DNA of 64,000 bases from Lachnospiraceae bacterium. GTDB taxonomy: Bacteria; Bacillota; Clostridia; Lachnospirales; Lachnospiraceae. The notes beneath the pieces are model-generated. The model saw nothing but the letters and a program-made list of their open reading frames with translations, had not been told where the DNA came from and made no database searches. Both the position numbers and the translations under genes were made by a program. Location of the stretch: positions 1-64,000 of the forward strand of contig JAQXVT010000053.1 of the NCBI GenBank assembly GCA_029225065.1, read 5' to 3'. Below, one piece after another: positions 10,140 to 20,020 of the stretch. Each line of letters starts with the position of its first letter. Within the stretch, counting starts at the first letter, position 1.

Positions 10140-10805
10140 TTACGCCTCAATCATATTGCGGATCTTCTGCATTTCCTCGTCGATCGCAGTGATCGAATCC
10201 GCGCAGATACGCAGTTTTTCCATGATCACTTCCTCGTTCGTCACATTTTTCTTGTAGCGCAGTTTGTGATCGACACTTGCCCAGAAATCCATTGCAATCG
10301 TCCGAAACTGCACTTCCACCTTTACAAACGTCTTCCCTTCTTTCAAAAACACCGGAACTTCCAGAATCTGATGCAGGCTGCGATAACCGTTTGGCTTCGG
10401 ATTTTTAATGTAATCCTTCGTGCGCAGCAGCTGAATGTCGTCCTGATGCACCAGCAGATCAGAAAGTGCGTAGATATCCTCCTGGAACGCACACACAACA
10501 CGGAGCCCCGCCACATCAAACAGATTTTCCTCAATCTGCTGTTCCAGCGTTTCCTCATTGATCGGCAGTCCCTTGCGGCGCAGCTTTTCCATGATGCTCG
10601 CCGGACTTTTCAGCCGGCTCTTGATCGATTCAAACGGATTGCGGTCGTACTGAAGCGAAAACTCTGCGTTAAGTACTTTCAGCTTCGTCTCCACCTCCAT
10701 GATCGCGCATCGATATTTGTTCATCATTGCCATGTATCGTTTTCCGGTCTCCAGCATATTGATATACGTGCTGTATTCGTCCAGAATTTTAGTCTCTTTT
10801 TCCAC
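10140..10805 (-). CDS. Small alarmone (ppGpp) synthetase, RelQ/YjbM-like
   Basis: IKSRLKSPASIMEKLRRKG, DVAGLRVVC, YIKNPKPNGYRSLH, VEVQFRTIAMDFWASVDHKLRYK. Confidence 0.92.
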   Translation of the reverse strand: MEKETKILDEYSTYINMLETGKRYMAMMNKYRCAIMEVETKLKVLNAEFSLQYDRNPFESIKSRLKSPASIMEKLRRKGLPINEETLEQQIEENLFDVAGLRVVCAFQEDIYALSDLLVHQDDIQLLRTKDYIKNPKPNGYRSLHQILEVPVFLKEGKTFVKVEVQFRTIAMDFWASVDHKLRYKKNVTNEEVIMEKLRICADSITAIDEEMQKIRNMIEA

Positions 10806-11022
10806 CTTTTCCTCCGCCTCCGGAATGCTTTTTCTGATACGGCATTCTTCTGGTTTTCGCGTTCCTTTTTCGTCGTTCTTTCTTCTATTTTTCTTTTCGT
10901 TCCCGTATCCATTCTATTTTACCATAAAATGCGTTCTATTTCCTCTGATTTTTTCAATCTATTTGTGAAATTCTTCTAAACTGCTGCCGTTCAAAGACAA
11001 GTAAAATTTTATAAAACAGGCC

Positions 11023-11061
11023 GAAAAGCGCAGACCTCCTTTCGGAACACCTGCGCTTTTC
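11023..11061. terminator. Hairpin/terminator between ABC operon and alarmone synthetase
   Basis: GAAAAGCGCAG ... CTGCGCTTTTC, 11-bp perfect stem. Confidence 0.65.
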
Positions 11062-11121
11062 TCTATCTCAGTTTTTTCTTCTTATTTTTCTGTCTGCTCT
11101 CTATTCGCCTTCAGATCGGTT

Positions 11122-12393
11122 TTATTCTGCTCCGTCGATTGCTGCCCACTGCTCTTCGATTGCTGCGCATGTAGCGTCCTTATCTGCGCTGCCCGTGATA
11201 TAGGACTGAATCAGCTCGCCGAATACCTGATGCCAGCTGTCGGTTGAGTAGCAGATTCCAAGTGCTGCGCTGCCCTCAGATGCTTCCAGTTCGCTTCCCT
11301 GCTTAATGATCTCGAAGCTGCTCTCGCCCTCAGTCTGTACCGGCGGAACTACGCCTGCTACATCCGTAAACCAGTTGATGCCATAATCAGATGTATACCA
11401 CCAGTTCACGAAATCAAGTGTTGCCTGCAGTGCCTCTGACTCGTTGTATACATGAAGTGCCTGGTCAGAACCGGAGATAATCTTGCACTGGTCTGCCTTA
11501 TCGCTTACCGGATAGCCGTTGAAGCCAATCTGAAGATCCGGGTCGATTGCAAGGGAATCTGCCTCGATCCATGCGCCCTGTCCAAGTACCATCGCTGCCT
11601 CGCCGCTTCCGAACGCTGCCAGCTCGTTCTCAAGTGCGGTCTCAAGCGGCTTGTCGTCGCCGTACTGAATTGCCAGATCGATGAAATCAAAGAAATTGTT
11701 GTAAAGTGCCGGATAATCCGCAACCTTTGCCTCGCCCTTTTCGAAGGATGCTACGAGATCGGATACCTGAACGCCTGCATCACCTGCAGCTGCTGCCAGG
11801 AAATGCTGCCATACATGTTTGAATACCCACCACTCACTGAAGCCCGTCGTAAACGGTTTGTAGCCTGCCTCAGAAATCTTCTCGCATGCTGCCTTCAGCT
11901 CTTCGGTTGTCTTCGGGAACTCGGTGATGCCGCACTCCTCAAAGATTGCCTTGTTGTATACGATTCCAAAATAGTTGCCCTTGATTGCAAGGCCGTAAAC
12001 GCCATTGCCGTCTTCCGGAGATTTCATTGCGGATGCAACGGACGGAAGCATCGTCTCAGTCAGCGGCTGGCCGGTCAGATCATAGGACCACTCTTTGTAT
12101 ACATCGATCTCTTTTCCTGATGTCGATGAGAAAATATCCGGAACCTCGCCTGAATTCAGCTTTGCCTTGAGCAGCGTCGGGTAATCGTTCTGCGTTGTCT
12201 CGTAGTTGATCGTAACGTCCGGAGCCACCTCTTTGTACGCCTCAATCAGCTCGTTGATTGCATCTGCATACTCCGGCTGGCTGATAAACATGTAAACCTC
12301 ATTTTCATCTGCCAGTGCTGCCGTTCCCATCGTTCCGAATGCACTTGCTGCCACTGCTGCTCCAAGTATCAGGCTCAGTAATCTTCTTTTCAT
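11122..12393 (-). CDS. Carbohydrate ABC transporter extracellular substrate-binding protein
   Basis: Signal peptide; family 1 solute-binding sequence; upstream of two permeases. Confidence 0.92.
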   Translation of the reverse strand: MKRRLLSLILGAAVAASAFGTMGTAALADENEVYMFISQPEYADAINELIEAYKEVAPDVTINYETTQNDYPTLLKAKLNSGEVPDIFSSTSGKEIDVYKEWSYDLTGQPLTETMLPSVASAMKSPEDGNGVYGLAIKGNYFGIVYNKAIFEECGITEFPKTTEELKAACEKISEAGYKPFTTGFSEWWVFKHVWQHFLAAAAGDAGVQVSDLVASFEKGEAKVADYPALYNNFFDFIDLAIQYGDDKPLETALENELAAFGSGEAAMVLGQGAWIEADSLAIDPDLQIGFNGYPVSDKADQCKIISGSDQALHVYNESEALQATLDFVNWWYTSDYGINWFTDVAGVVPPVQTEGESSFEIIKQGSELEASEGSAALGICYSTDSWHQVFGELIQSYITGSADKDATCAAIEEQWAAIDGAE

Positions 12394-12563
12394 GTTTTTT
12401 CCTCCTTTTTTACTTTACATGATATAAGTTTTCACTACTTTTTATTTCAGCAGTATGGATACTGCCTTATTTCCGTTTTTGTCTGTATCAGCTTCTCCTG
12501 TTTCCTTTTTATCCGATACAGTTTTTCCAAATTCTGTTTCTTGCGCTTTGATTTTGAGTATGC

Positions 12564-13406
12564 TCAGCCTTTCACTGCACCTGCCACAACGCCCTCCACA
12601 ATGTACTTCTGCAGCAGGACAAAAATAATGATAGATGGTGTAACCGCAAGCACCATGGCCGTCATTGCGTAATGCCACTTTGTATTCATCTGTCCGATGA
12701 AAGTATACGCTGCAAGCACAAGCGTCTTCGTCTTGTTGCTGCTGTTGACCATCAGAAGCGGAAGCAGGAAGTCGTTCCAGATCCACATGACATCCAGCAC
12801 GATAACGGTCACCGTAACGGACTTTAGCAGTGGGAAAATAACCGATATAAATGTGCGGGTCGTCGATGCGCCGTCAATCTTTGCACTCTCATCCAGTTCC
12901 CGCGGGATTGTTTTCATAAAGTTATAAAAAATGAAAGTCGCCATCGGGATGCCGAAGCCCCAGTACTGAACGCCAAGTCCCAGTCTGCTTCCGGAAAGAT
13001 GAATCACATTCATCGCCTTAAGCAGCGTGATCATGATCGTCTGAAACGGAATCAGCATCGGTGTGATAATCAGGAAATGCGCCAGCTTCGTGTACTTCGA
13101 TCTCCTGCGGTCGAGCATGTAGGCCGCCGCCGAGCTGAATACCACAATCCCCGCAATACCGGTCACGGTAATCAATACGTTGTTTCCGAACAGGCGGAAA
13201 TAATCGATCTTATTGATTACATACGTATAATTTTCCAGCTCCGCGTGGGATGGAAGCGCGATTGCGTCCTTCACGATCTCTCCGAACGGCTTGAACGAAT
13301 TCATATACATCAGATAGACCGGATAAATATAAATCAGCGCCACCAGCAGAAGCACAATCAGAAAAATGATGCGCTTAATACGTTTTTTTGTCTTGTTCCC
13401 CGTCAT
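12564..13406 (-). CDS. Carbohydrate ABC transporter permease (MalG/UgpE-like)
   Basis: EAA loop ESAKIDGASTTRTFISVIFPLLKS; MNSFKPFGEI N-terminus. Confidence 0.93.
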   Translation of the reverse strand: MTGNKTKKRIKRIIFLIVLLLVALIYIYPVYLMYMNSFKPFGEIVKDAIALPSHAELENYTYVINKIDYFRLFGNNVLITVTGIAGIVVFSSAAAYMLDRRRSKYTKLAHFLIITPMLIPFQTIMITLLKAMNVIHLSGSRLGLGVQYWGFGIPMATFIFYNFMKTIPRELDESAKIDGASTTRTFISVIFPLLKSVTVTVIVLDVMWIWNDFLLPLLMVNSSNKTKTLVLAAYTFIGQMNTKWHYAMTAMVLAVTPSIIIFVLLQKYIVEGVVAGAVKG

Positions 13407-14287
13407 AACTCCACCTCCCTGCTGCTGAACAGCTTCAGCACGAACTGTGTCACGACAAGCACTACCAGGAAGTAGATGATCGATTCTGCCGAACCGAGTC
13501 CGTAATGGTTGTTCTGGAATGCTTCCTTATAAATCTGAAGCGTCACACTGTAGGTCGATGCGCCCGGCCCACCTTTGGTCAGCGCCAGAATAATATCAAA
13601 TACCTTCAGTCCGTTTGTCAGCGACATGAACACGCAGGTCGTGATCGATGGTCCGAGAAGCGGAAGCGTCACCTTAAAGAAACGCTGACGGTTCGATGCG
13701 CCGTCTACAACTGCCGCCTCCAGCACATCCGTCGGAAGCGCCTGCAGACCGGCGATATACAAAACAATGTAAAATCCAAGTGACTGCCAGATACCGACCA
13801 TTACAACAGAGAAAAATGCAATCTTCGGATCGCCGAGCCAGCTTAAATTCCATACGCCCCAGCCTGTGATATCGTACAGCTTCGCAAAGCCCTGCGTAAA
13901 GATGAACTTCCAGATAAAACCGACGATCGTCATACTCATGATATACGGGATAAAAAATACGCCGCGAAGCACATTTGCAATCTTCAGCTTTTTCGTCAGA
14001 CATACCGCGAGTGCCAGCGCAAATACATTGGAAAATACCATAAACAATATTGTGTATTTTCCGGTAAAAAGCAATGCATCCTTAAACTCGCTGCTCTCCA
14101 GAAAAATTGTCCGGAAGTTTTCCAGTCCGATGAATTCTGCGTCCTTTGCGATGCCGTTCCACTTTGTCAGGGAATAATAACCGCTCATGACAAATGGAAT
14201 GTACATCATCATCGTAACCAGAACGATTGCCGGAAGCGTATAAATCACAGTTTCCAGCGCCTCTTTTCTCTTTCGCTTTGATTTCAC
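13403..14287 (-). CDS. Sugar ABC transporter permease (MalF/UgpA-like)
   Basis: EAAVVDGASNRQRFFKVTLPLLGPSI; 4-nt overlap with downstream permease. Confidence 0.93.
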   Translation of the reverse strand: MKSKRKRKEALETVIYTLPAIVLVTMMMYIPFVMSGYYSLTKWNGIAKDAEFIGLENFRTIFLESSEFKDALLFTGKYTILFMVFSNVFALALAVCLTKKLKIANVLRGVFFIPYIMSMTIVGFIWKFIFTQGFAKLYDITGWGVWNLSWLGDPKIAFFSVVMVGIWQSLGFYIVLYIAGLQALPTDVLEAAVVDGASNRQRFFKVTLPLLGPSITTCVFMSLTNGLKVFDIILALTKGGPGASTYSVTLQIYKEAFQNNHYGLGSAESIIYFLVVLVVTQFVLKLFSSREVEL

Positions 14288-14719
14288 ACTGCCCTCTCCC
14301 TTCTGTCTTCATTTCGCTTTTTGTACATGCATCTTCCGTACAGGCTGCTGCATCAGATCTGCTTCCTGCTTCATCCAAAGCAGATCTTTTCTCTGTTTCT
14401 TATTCGGCCTGCATATTCTGTATGTTTTGCATGTCACTTTGTATGTTTTCATTATATCTTCCGTCTCTTTTTATTAAAATGGAATTTTGTGAACGAAAAG
14501 CAGGAAAATAATGAACAAAACTTTTATTTTACCAGTCATGCTTTTCGTCATTTCTTCCATGTGCTATAATGTTTCTATCATTTTTATATACCCATTTAAC
14601 CGAATTTGACAGGCAGCAAAACGTATTACAAAGATCACAAGTAAAGTTTATTCCAAACTTTGCAGAATAATATGCAGTAAAATATGACTTACCTGCATCA
14701 GAAAGGAACAATTTCAGCT

Positions 14720-16510
14720 ATGAATACTCCAGTTTCCGCACACAAATTTTCCCGCCTCCGCAGCCGGATGCCGCTCTGGGCGCAGCTCGTCGTCATGCTC
14801 ACCTTTGTGACCACTGCGCTGCTCTCTTTTATTCTGCTCCGCGACTACCAGAACAACCGGCGCAGTATCATCGACCGGCAGATTTCCACCTCCGGGCATC
14901 TGCTCGATCTGGAGCTGCAGAACCTCGATCAGTACATAAAGGAGCTCACCTCCTTCTGCCTGCAGCCACTTTACGACAACGATCTTTCCAGAATTCTCTC
15001 TGCAAAAGAGCCTCTTTCCCAGACGGATGAGACCTACGTTTTAAATCAGATGCGCACCTATTTCTTTTCCCGCAATGATTTAAACGGTTATCAGATCTGT
15101 CGGCTCGCGGACGGAAGCGTTTACGGCCGCAGCGGACAGATACAGCATTTTCGAAAGCTGTCTGACGGCACTGCTTTTCCGGATGAAGCAGTCACTGCAA
15201 GCTCAGAGGGCAAATATTTTCACGCAATTCTTCCCTCCGAGCAGAAAAACGGCTTTTTTGACTACTATCAATCGATCATCCGCATCAAAAACAAACAGCC
15301 CGCCGCCGTCATCCGGTTGGAAATCAACCGTTCTTTTGCAGCAGCTCTCAATCAGAGTCACGCGGCAAACGGCGAATTTCTCTGTATCCTGAATCAAAAC
15401 GGTCAGCTGCTTTTCTCCGGCTCTGAATTATTAGACGATATCGATTCAGATACCTTAAAAAAGATAAGCGAAATCGCATCTGCCCAGTCTGCCTCTATTG
15501 AAATTGATGGAAAAAAATGGCTCTGCATCTCCTGTCTGGATGACCGGTTCGGCATGCAGCTTGTTTCTTTTTGCCCCATACAGCAAATCGACGCACAGAT
15601 TTCTTTTATTCTGAAAAGCAGCCTGCTGCTGGGCATGCTCACCTGGCTACTCGCCGCGTTTGCAACGGTTCTGATTGTACGCCTGACAACCGCACCGCTG
15701 ACCGCGTTCAGCCGCCGTATGAAAGAGGTTGGAAATGGCAACTTTTCCCCGATTGAAGAAAATGGTGGAAGCCGTGAGCTGCTCGCACTCTCCCGGAGTT
15801 TCAATGAGATGGTCAGCCACATTGACGAGCTGATCAATCAGAATTACGTCTCCGAGATCAACGAAAAGACCGCGCGTCTCGCTGCGCTCGAAGCTCAGCT
15901 CAACCCGCATTTTCTCTACAATACGCTTCAGGCGATCGGCACAGAAGCACTTTTAAATGATCAGCCTCAGATCAACCGCATGCTCGCCTCGCTTGCAGCA
16001 AACCTGCGCTATTCGATCAAAGGCGGCGATCCGGTTCGCTTAAAAGACGAGATTGTATATGTCAACAATTACATTATGCTGCAGAAAATACGTTTTGAGG
16101 AACGGCTGCACGTCCAGATCGGGATTTCCGGCGAGTACGACAATTTTCTGATTCCGAAAATCAGCATTCAGACCCTTGTCGAAAATTCGATCCTGCACGG
16201 TTTTGATGATACGACAGAATCAATTTCCATCCATATCCGTGCATCGCGCAAAGGAGACCTGCTGCAGATTCAGGTCACAGACGACGGCTGCGGCATCGAT
16301 GAACCGCACCTGAAGGAGTTGAAATCTGAATTTCAAAATTATCTCACGCCCGGCCACATCGGAAAGATCGGCCTCGCCAACCTCTACAGCCGCCTGCAGA
16401 TTCTGTATCAGGGAAAGGCTTCGCTTGAGATCGAAAGCTCGCCTCATCAGGGAACTTCCGTCACCTTGCTGCTTCCGGCCACGACGGTGCTGACGGAGGT
16501 GCCGCGCTAA
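14720..16510 (+). CDS. YesM-type sensor histidine kinase
   Basis: HAMP-like region, QLNPHFLYNTLQAIG H-box, GIGLANLYSRLQILYQG. ORF opens at 14684; ATG at 14720 has an RBS-like AAAGGAAC. Confidence 0.92.
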   Translation: MNTPVSAHKFSRLRSRMPLWAQLVVMLTFVTTALLSFILLRDYQNNRRSIIDRQISTSGHLLDLELQNLDQYIKELTSFCLQPLYDNDLSRILSAKEPLSQTDETYVLNQMRTYFFSRNDLNGYQICRLADGSVYGRSGQIQHFRKLSDGTAFPDEAVTASSEGKYFHAILPSEQKNGFFDYYQSIIRIKNKQPAAVIRLEINRSFAAALNQSHAANGEFLCILNQNGQLLFSGSELLDDIDSDTLKKISEIASAQSASIEIDGKKWLCISCLDDRFGMQLVSFCPIQQIDAQISFILKSSLLLGMLTWLLAAFATVLIVRLTTAPLTAFSRRMKEVGNGNFSPIEENGGSRELLALSRSFNEMVSHIDELINQNYVSEINEKTARLAALEAQLNPHFLYNTLQAIGTEALLNDQPQINRMLASLAANLRYSIKGGDPVRLKDEIVYVNNYIMLQKIRFEERLHVQIGISGEYDNFLIPKISIQTLVENSILHGFDDTTESISIHIRASRKGDLLQIQVTDDGCGIDEPHLKELKSEFQNYLTPGHIGKIGLANLYSRLQILYQGKASLEIESSPHQGTSVTLLLPATTVLTEVPR

Positions 16511-16634
16511 TTGATAACAAAATATTAATCTTTCAGGATTTTTTACAGCATGTGCTGTTCCATCACTGCACCAGTCACAACTGAGTCCATTCAGGCAGCG
16601 CTTATCTGCTTTGTTCAAAGAGGAGGAATTTTTT

Positions 16635-17375
16635 ATGTACCGCGCAATCATCATCGACGACGAAAAACCGGTCCGCATCGCCGTCAGCAAACTCGGCCAC
16701 TGGTCCACCTTTCAGATCGAGGAGCCGCCCGCCATGGCATCCAACGGAAAAGAGGCGATCCGCACGATGCGCGAGCTGCACCCGCACCTCGCCTTTGTCG
16801 ACATGAATATGCCGGTCATGAACGGCTCCCAGTTTCTGCAGCAGGCCGCCGCAGAATTTCCGGACACCCGTTTTATCGTGATCAGCGGCTACGACGAATT
16901 TTCCTACGCGCAGCAGGCCATCCGCTGCGGCGCCGTCGATTACCTCTTAAAACCGATTATTGAGGAGGACTTAAATCAGGCAATCCTGCACGCCATGCAG
17001 TCCATCGATCCCTCCTTCGCCCCACTGCCGCAGGACCGCTGCAGCGCGCCGCCGGATTCCGATGCCGTGATCGACATCATTCACGATTACATCGATAAAA
17101 ATTATACAGAAAACATCAAGATCTCGATGTTCGCTGACCGCTATTTTTTCTCCCGCGAATACCTTTCGAAGCAGTTTAAGTCACGCTACGGCTGCGGCAT
17201 CTACGAATACGTCCTGCAGGTTCGCATGGAGCGCGCCAAAGAGCTTCTCCTCGACCCCGACATCAAGGTCCAGGACATCGCGCAGCGCATTGGCTACACC
17301 GACAACAACTACTTCAGCAAGGCGTTCCGCAACTACTATGGGATTTCGCCGAGCGCGTTCCGGCAGAGGACGTGA
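16635..17375 (+). CDS. YesN-type response regulator, AraC-family DNA-binding domain
   Basis: MYRAIIIDDEKPVRIAV receiver and C-terminal AraC HTH; AGGAGG upstream of ATG 16635. Confidence 0.93.
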   Translation: MYRAIIIDDEKPVRIAVSKLGHWSTFQIEEPPAMASNGKEAIRTMRELHPHLAFVDMNMPVMNGSQFLQQAAAEFPDTRFIVISGYDEFSYAQQAIRCGAVDYLLKPIIEEDLNQAILHAMQSIDPSFAPLPQDRCSAPPDSDAVIDIIHDYIDKNYTENIKISMFADRYFFSREYLSKQFKSRYGCGIYEYVLQVRMERAKELLLDPDIKVQDIAQRIGYTDNNYFSKAFRNYYGISPSAFRQRT

Positions 17376-17407
17376 AAACAGAAAAACTTATAGATTCAGC
17401 AAAAAGA

Positions 17408-17452
17408 AAAAGCCCTTAAATACCGGAAATTCCAGTATTTAAAGGCTTTTCG
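17408..17452. terminator. Bidirectional terminator between YesN-type regulator and rpsR
   Basis: AAAAGCCCTTAAATAC ... GTATTTAAAGGCTTTT hairpin. Confidence 0.75.
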
Positions 17453-17478
17453 TACATTTACTTTTTCGGTCAGGCTAA

Positions 17479-17742
17479 TTAGTCCTGTACGTACGGCATA
17501 AGAGCTACGTGACGTGCTCTCTTGATCGCTACGGTAAGAGCTCTCTGATGCTTTGCACAGTTTCCTGTGATTCTTCTCGGAAGGATTTTTCCTCTCTCAG
17601 ATACGTATCTCTTGAGCTTGTTTACGTCCTTGTAATCGATCTCGTTGTTCTCTTTGCCACAGAATACGCAGACTTTCTTTCTTCTGCGGATCGTGCCCCT
17701 TCTCTTCATCGGAGCATCGCCTCTATCTTTATTGAATGCCAT
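17479..17742 (-). CDS. rpsR: 30S ribosomal protein S18
   Basis: [43 protein letters not shown]. Confidence 0.97.
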   Translation of the reverse strand: MAFNKDRGDAPMKRRGTIRRRKKVCVFCGKENNEIDYKDVNKLKRYVSERGKILPRRITGNCAKHQRALTVAIKRARHVALMPYVQD

Positions 17743-17796
17743 TGCATGACCCTCCTTCTTTTACGCATTATACTGTAACAGTAATTAAATTTAAAT

Positions 17797-18267
17797 CTAA
17801 TTGAACGGAAGCTCTTCGTCGATTCCGTCCGGGATGTTCATGAATCCATCTCCTGACGATGCACTCGCCGGTGACGGCATCGGAGCTGCATGACTCGGTG
17901 ACGGTGCCTGACGCATCATGCTGCCGCCTTCTGAGGATGCTGACTTGCTCTCTGCGAACTCCTGATCTTCCACTACTACATCCGTTGTATAGACTTTCTG
18001 GCCATCCCGGTTCGTATAACTGCCTGTCTGGATACGGCCGGTAATTACGATCTTCGTACCCTGACGAAGATATTTCTCTGCAAATTCTGCACTTCTGCCG
18101 AATGCCACGCAGCCGATAAAATCTGCACTGGAACCCGAATCGCCGTCGCGGCGAAATCTGCGGTCAACAGCCAGTGTATATCTTGCAATTGCCATGGAGT
18201 TATCCCCTGCGGAATAACGAACTTCAGGGTCTCTGGTTAAACGTCCCATTAAGATGACTTTATTCAT
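17797..18267 (-). CDS. ssb: Single-stranded DNA-binding protein
   Basis: MNKVILMGRLTRDPEVRYS..., acidic tail DGIDEELPFN. Confidence 0.97.
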   Translation of the reverse strand: MNKVILMGRLTRDPEVRYSAGDNSMAIARYTLAVDRRFRRDGDSGSSADFIGCVAFGRSAEFAEKYLRQGTKIVITGRIQTGSYTNRDGQKVYTTDVVVEDQEFAESKSASSEGGSMMRQAPSPSHAAPMPSPASASSGDGFMNIPDGIDEELPFN

Positions 18268-18286
18268 TTGATCTCCTCTTTTCTAT

Positions 18287-18574
18287 TTATGCATCCTGTC
18301 TAACGCATAAATATCTGATGACATTTTCCATGATACGGATCCGTCTTTCAACTTCTGCCGGACATGTTGCATCAGCTTCGAAGCGAACAAAGTAGTAAAA
18401 TCCTTCACGCATTTTCTGGATTTCATAAGCGAGCTTCTTCTTGCCCCACTCTTCTACCTCTGTTACAGTACCGCCAAAACGGGTAATGTACTCTTTTACT
18501 TTCTCGATTGTAGCGGCTCTGTCTTCGTCTTCAATCTTTGCGCTGACAACCACTGCTAACTCATACTTGTTCAT
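18287..18574 (-). CDS. rpsF: 30S ribosomal protein S6
   Basis: MNKYELAVVVSAKIEDEDR..., GGTVTEVEEWGKKKLAYEI. Confidence 0.97.
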   Translation of the reverse strand: MNKYELAVVVSAKIEDEDRAATIEKVKEYITRFGGTVTEVEEWGKKKLAYEIQKMREGFYYFVRFEADATCPAEVERRIRIMENVIRYLCVRQDA

Positions 18575-18579
18575 GCTTT

Positions 18580-18640
18580 CGCACCTCCTTGTGGTCTCTG
18601 GCCCCTTTTCGTGAAAGGAGCAAGGAATTAAAAATCATAT
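18580..18640 (-). promoter_or_regulatory. Possible S6:S18 autoregulatory leader of rpsF
   Basis: Minus strand CCTTG-CTCCTTTCACGAAAAGGGG-CCAGAGACCA-CAAGG just before the rpsF SD: enclosing CCTTG/CAAGG stem around a hairpin. Confidence 0.35.
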
Positions 18641-18785
18641 CACGAGGAGTTATTATACCATAAAAAAAGTAGAAAGACAAGCCTTTTTTTTGCCTGTTTT
18701 CCCACTTTCTTGTTTTTGTCTGGCGGACACATCACACCGACGGAATACGCAGCATTTTGAATGTCGGCTCTGAACCGATAATAAC

Positions 18786-18989
18786 TCAGTTCTTTTTTTC
18801 TCCAGCCACGTTTTTCAGCTCCCGTGTATTCTTTTCCACCTGGCGTCGCGGCATCATGACCTGATGACCGCATCCCATGCATTTCAGGCGAAAGTCCGCA
18901 CCCACGCGAAGAATTTCCCACTCCTGACTCCCGCACGGATGCTGCTTTTTCAGTTTAACGATGTCTCCTACTTCGTATTCCATTGGCAT
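18786..18989 (-). CDS. DUF951 domain-containing protein
   Basis: EYEVGDIVKLKKQHPCGSQEWEILRVGADFRLKCMGCGHQVMMPRRQVEK. Confidence 0.9.
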   Translation of the reverse strand: MPMEYEVGDIVKLKKQHPCGSQEWEILRVGADFRLKCMGCGHQVMMPRRQVEKNTRELKNVAGEKKN

Positions 18990-19125
18990 CGCGCCCCTTT
19001 CTGTTACGTTCTGCTTCATTGGACAGATATTCCATGGTCGTCTCCATGTCTATCAAAAATTTTCCATACTTACCTGCCTGACTCACTTTGTTTCCTTTAG
19101 CAGCACCAATATCATCTGTTTTTTC

Positions 19126-19860
19126 TTATACTTCTTTGATTTCCAGCGCCCCGAGCACCTTTCCGATACTCTCCGCGATCAGCAGATCTGCCTGTTCATC
19201 CCGCGGCGTCGGCGATTTGTTGATCACGACGAGATATTTGCCGCGGAAGTAATCGATCAGACCTGCGGCCGGATACACGGAAAGCGAGGTTCCGCCGATA
19301 ATCAGCGCATCCGCATTTGTGATGTGATAGATCGAATCCTGAATCGTTTTCTGATCCAGTCCCTCCTCATACAACACGACATCCGGCTTGATGATACCGC
19401 CGCAGGTGCAGTGCGGTACGTCCTCCCGGTTTTCCAGAAGTGCTTTTGCATCGTAAAATTTTGCACAGCGCTGACAGTAATTGCGGTGAATGCTTCCGTG
19501 CAGCTCCAACACCGTTTTACTTCCCGCTTTCTGATGCAGACCATCAATGTTCTGCGTCACGATTGCCCGGAGCCTTCCCTTTTGCTCCATCTCCGCCAGC
19601 TTTTTGTGCGCCATGTTTGGTTCCACATCAAGAATCAGCATTTTGTCCCGGTAAAATCGGTAAAATTCCTCTGTGTTTCGTTTAAAAAAGGTATGGCTCA
19701 AAATCGTCTCCGGCGGATAATCATATTTCATATGGTAAAGTCCGTCCACGCTGCGGAAATCCGGTATCCCACTCTCAGTCGATACGCCCGCACCGCCAAA
19801 AAATACGATGTTGCTGCAGGTTTCCACGATCTCCTGCAGCTTTGCAAGTTTGTCTTCCAT
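19126..19860 (-). CDS. NAD-dependent deacylase, sirtuin (Sir2) family
   Basis: FFGGAGVSTESGIPDFRS, TQNIDGLHQKAG, CxxC pairs, GTSLSVYPAAG; start chosen at MEDKLAKLQEIVE. Confidence 0.93.
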   Translation of the reverse strand: MEDKLAKLQEIVETCSNIVFFGGAGVSTESGIPDFRSVDGLYHMKYDYPPETILSHTFFKRNTEEFYRFYRDKMLILDVEPNMAHKKLAEMEQKGRLRAIVTQNIDGLHQKAGSKTVLELHGSIHRNYCQRCAKFYDAKALLENREDVPHCTCGGIIKPDVVLYEEGLDQKTIQDSIYHITNADALIIGGTSLSVYPAAGLIDYFRGKYLVVINKSPTPRDEQADLLIAESIGKVLGALEIKEV

Positions 19861-20020
19861 ACCAGTCGCTTCCTTTCTGTTTTTTTTATTTCTTTTCTGC
19901 TTTTCCCGCAGTACTATTCTTTTTCCGCTCACAGGTACCACGCATCACAGTCTGCCTTACCGCCTGCAATCACATAGTCTTTGAACTGCTCTTTATCCAT
20001 TTCAGAAGCTTTTCTTCCCT

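Noticed and set aside
12442-12786. 114-aa minus-strand ORF downstream of the ABC permease
   Set aside because: Overlaps the permease in another frame and has no family features.
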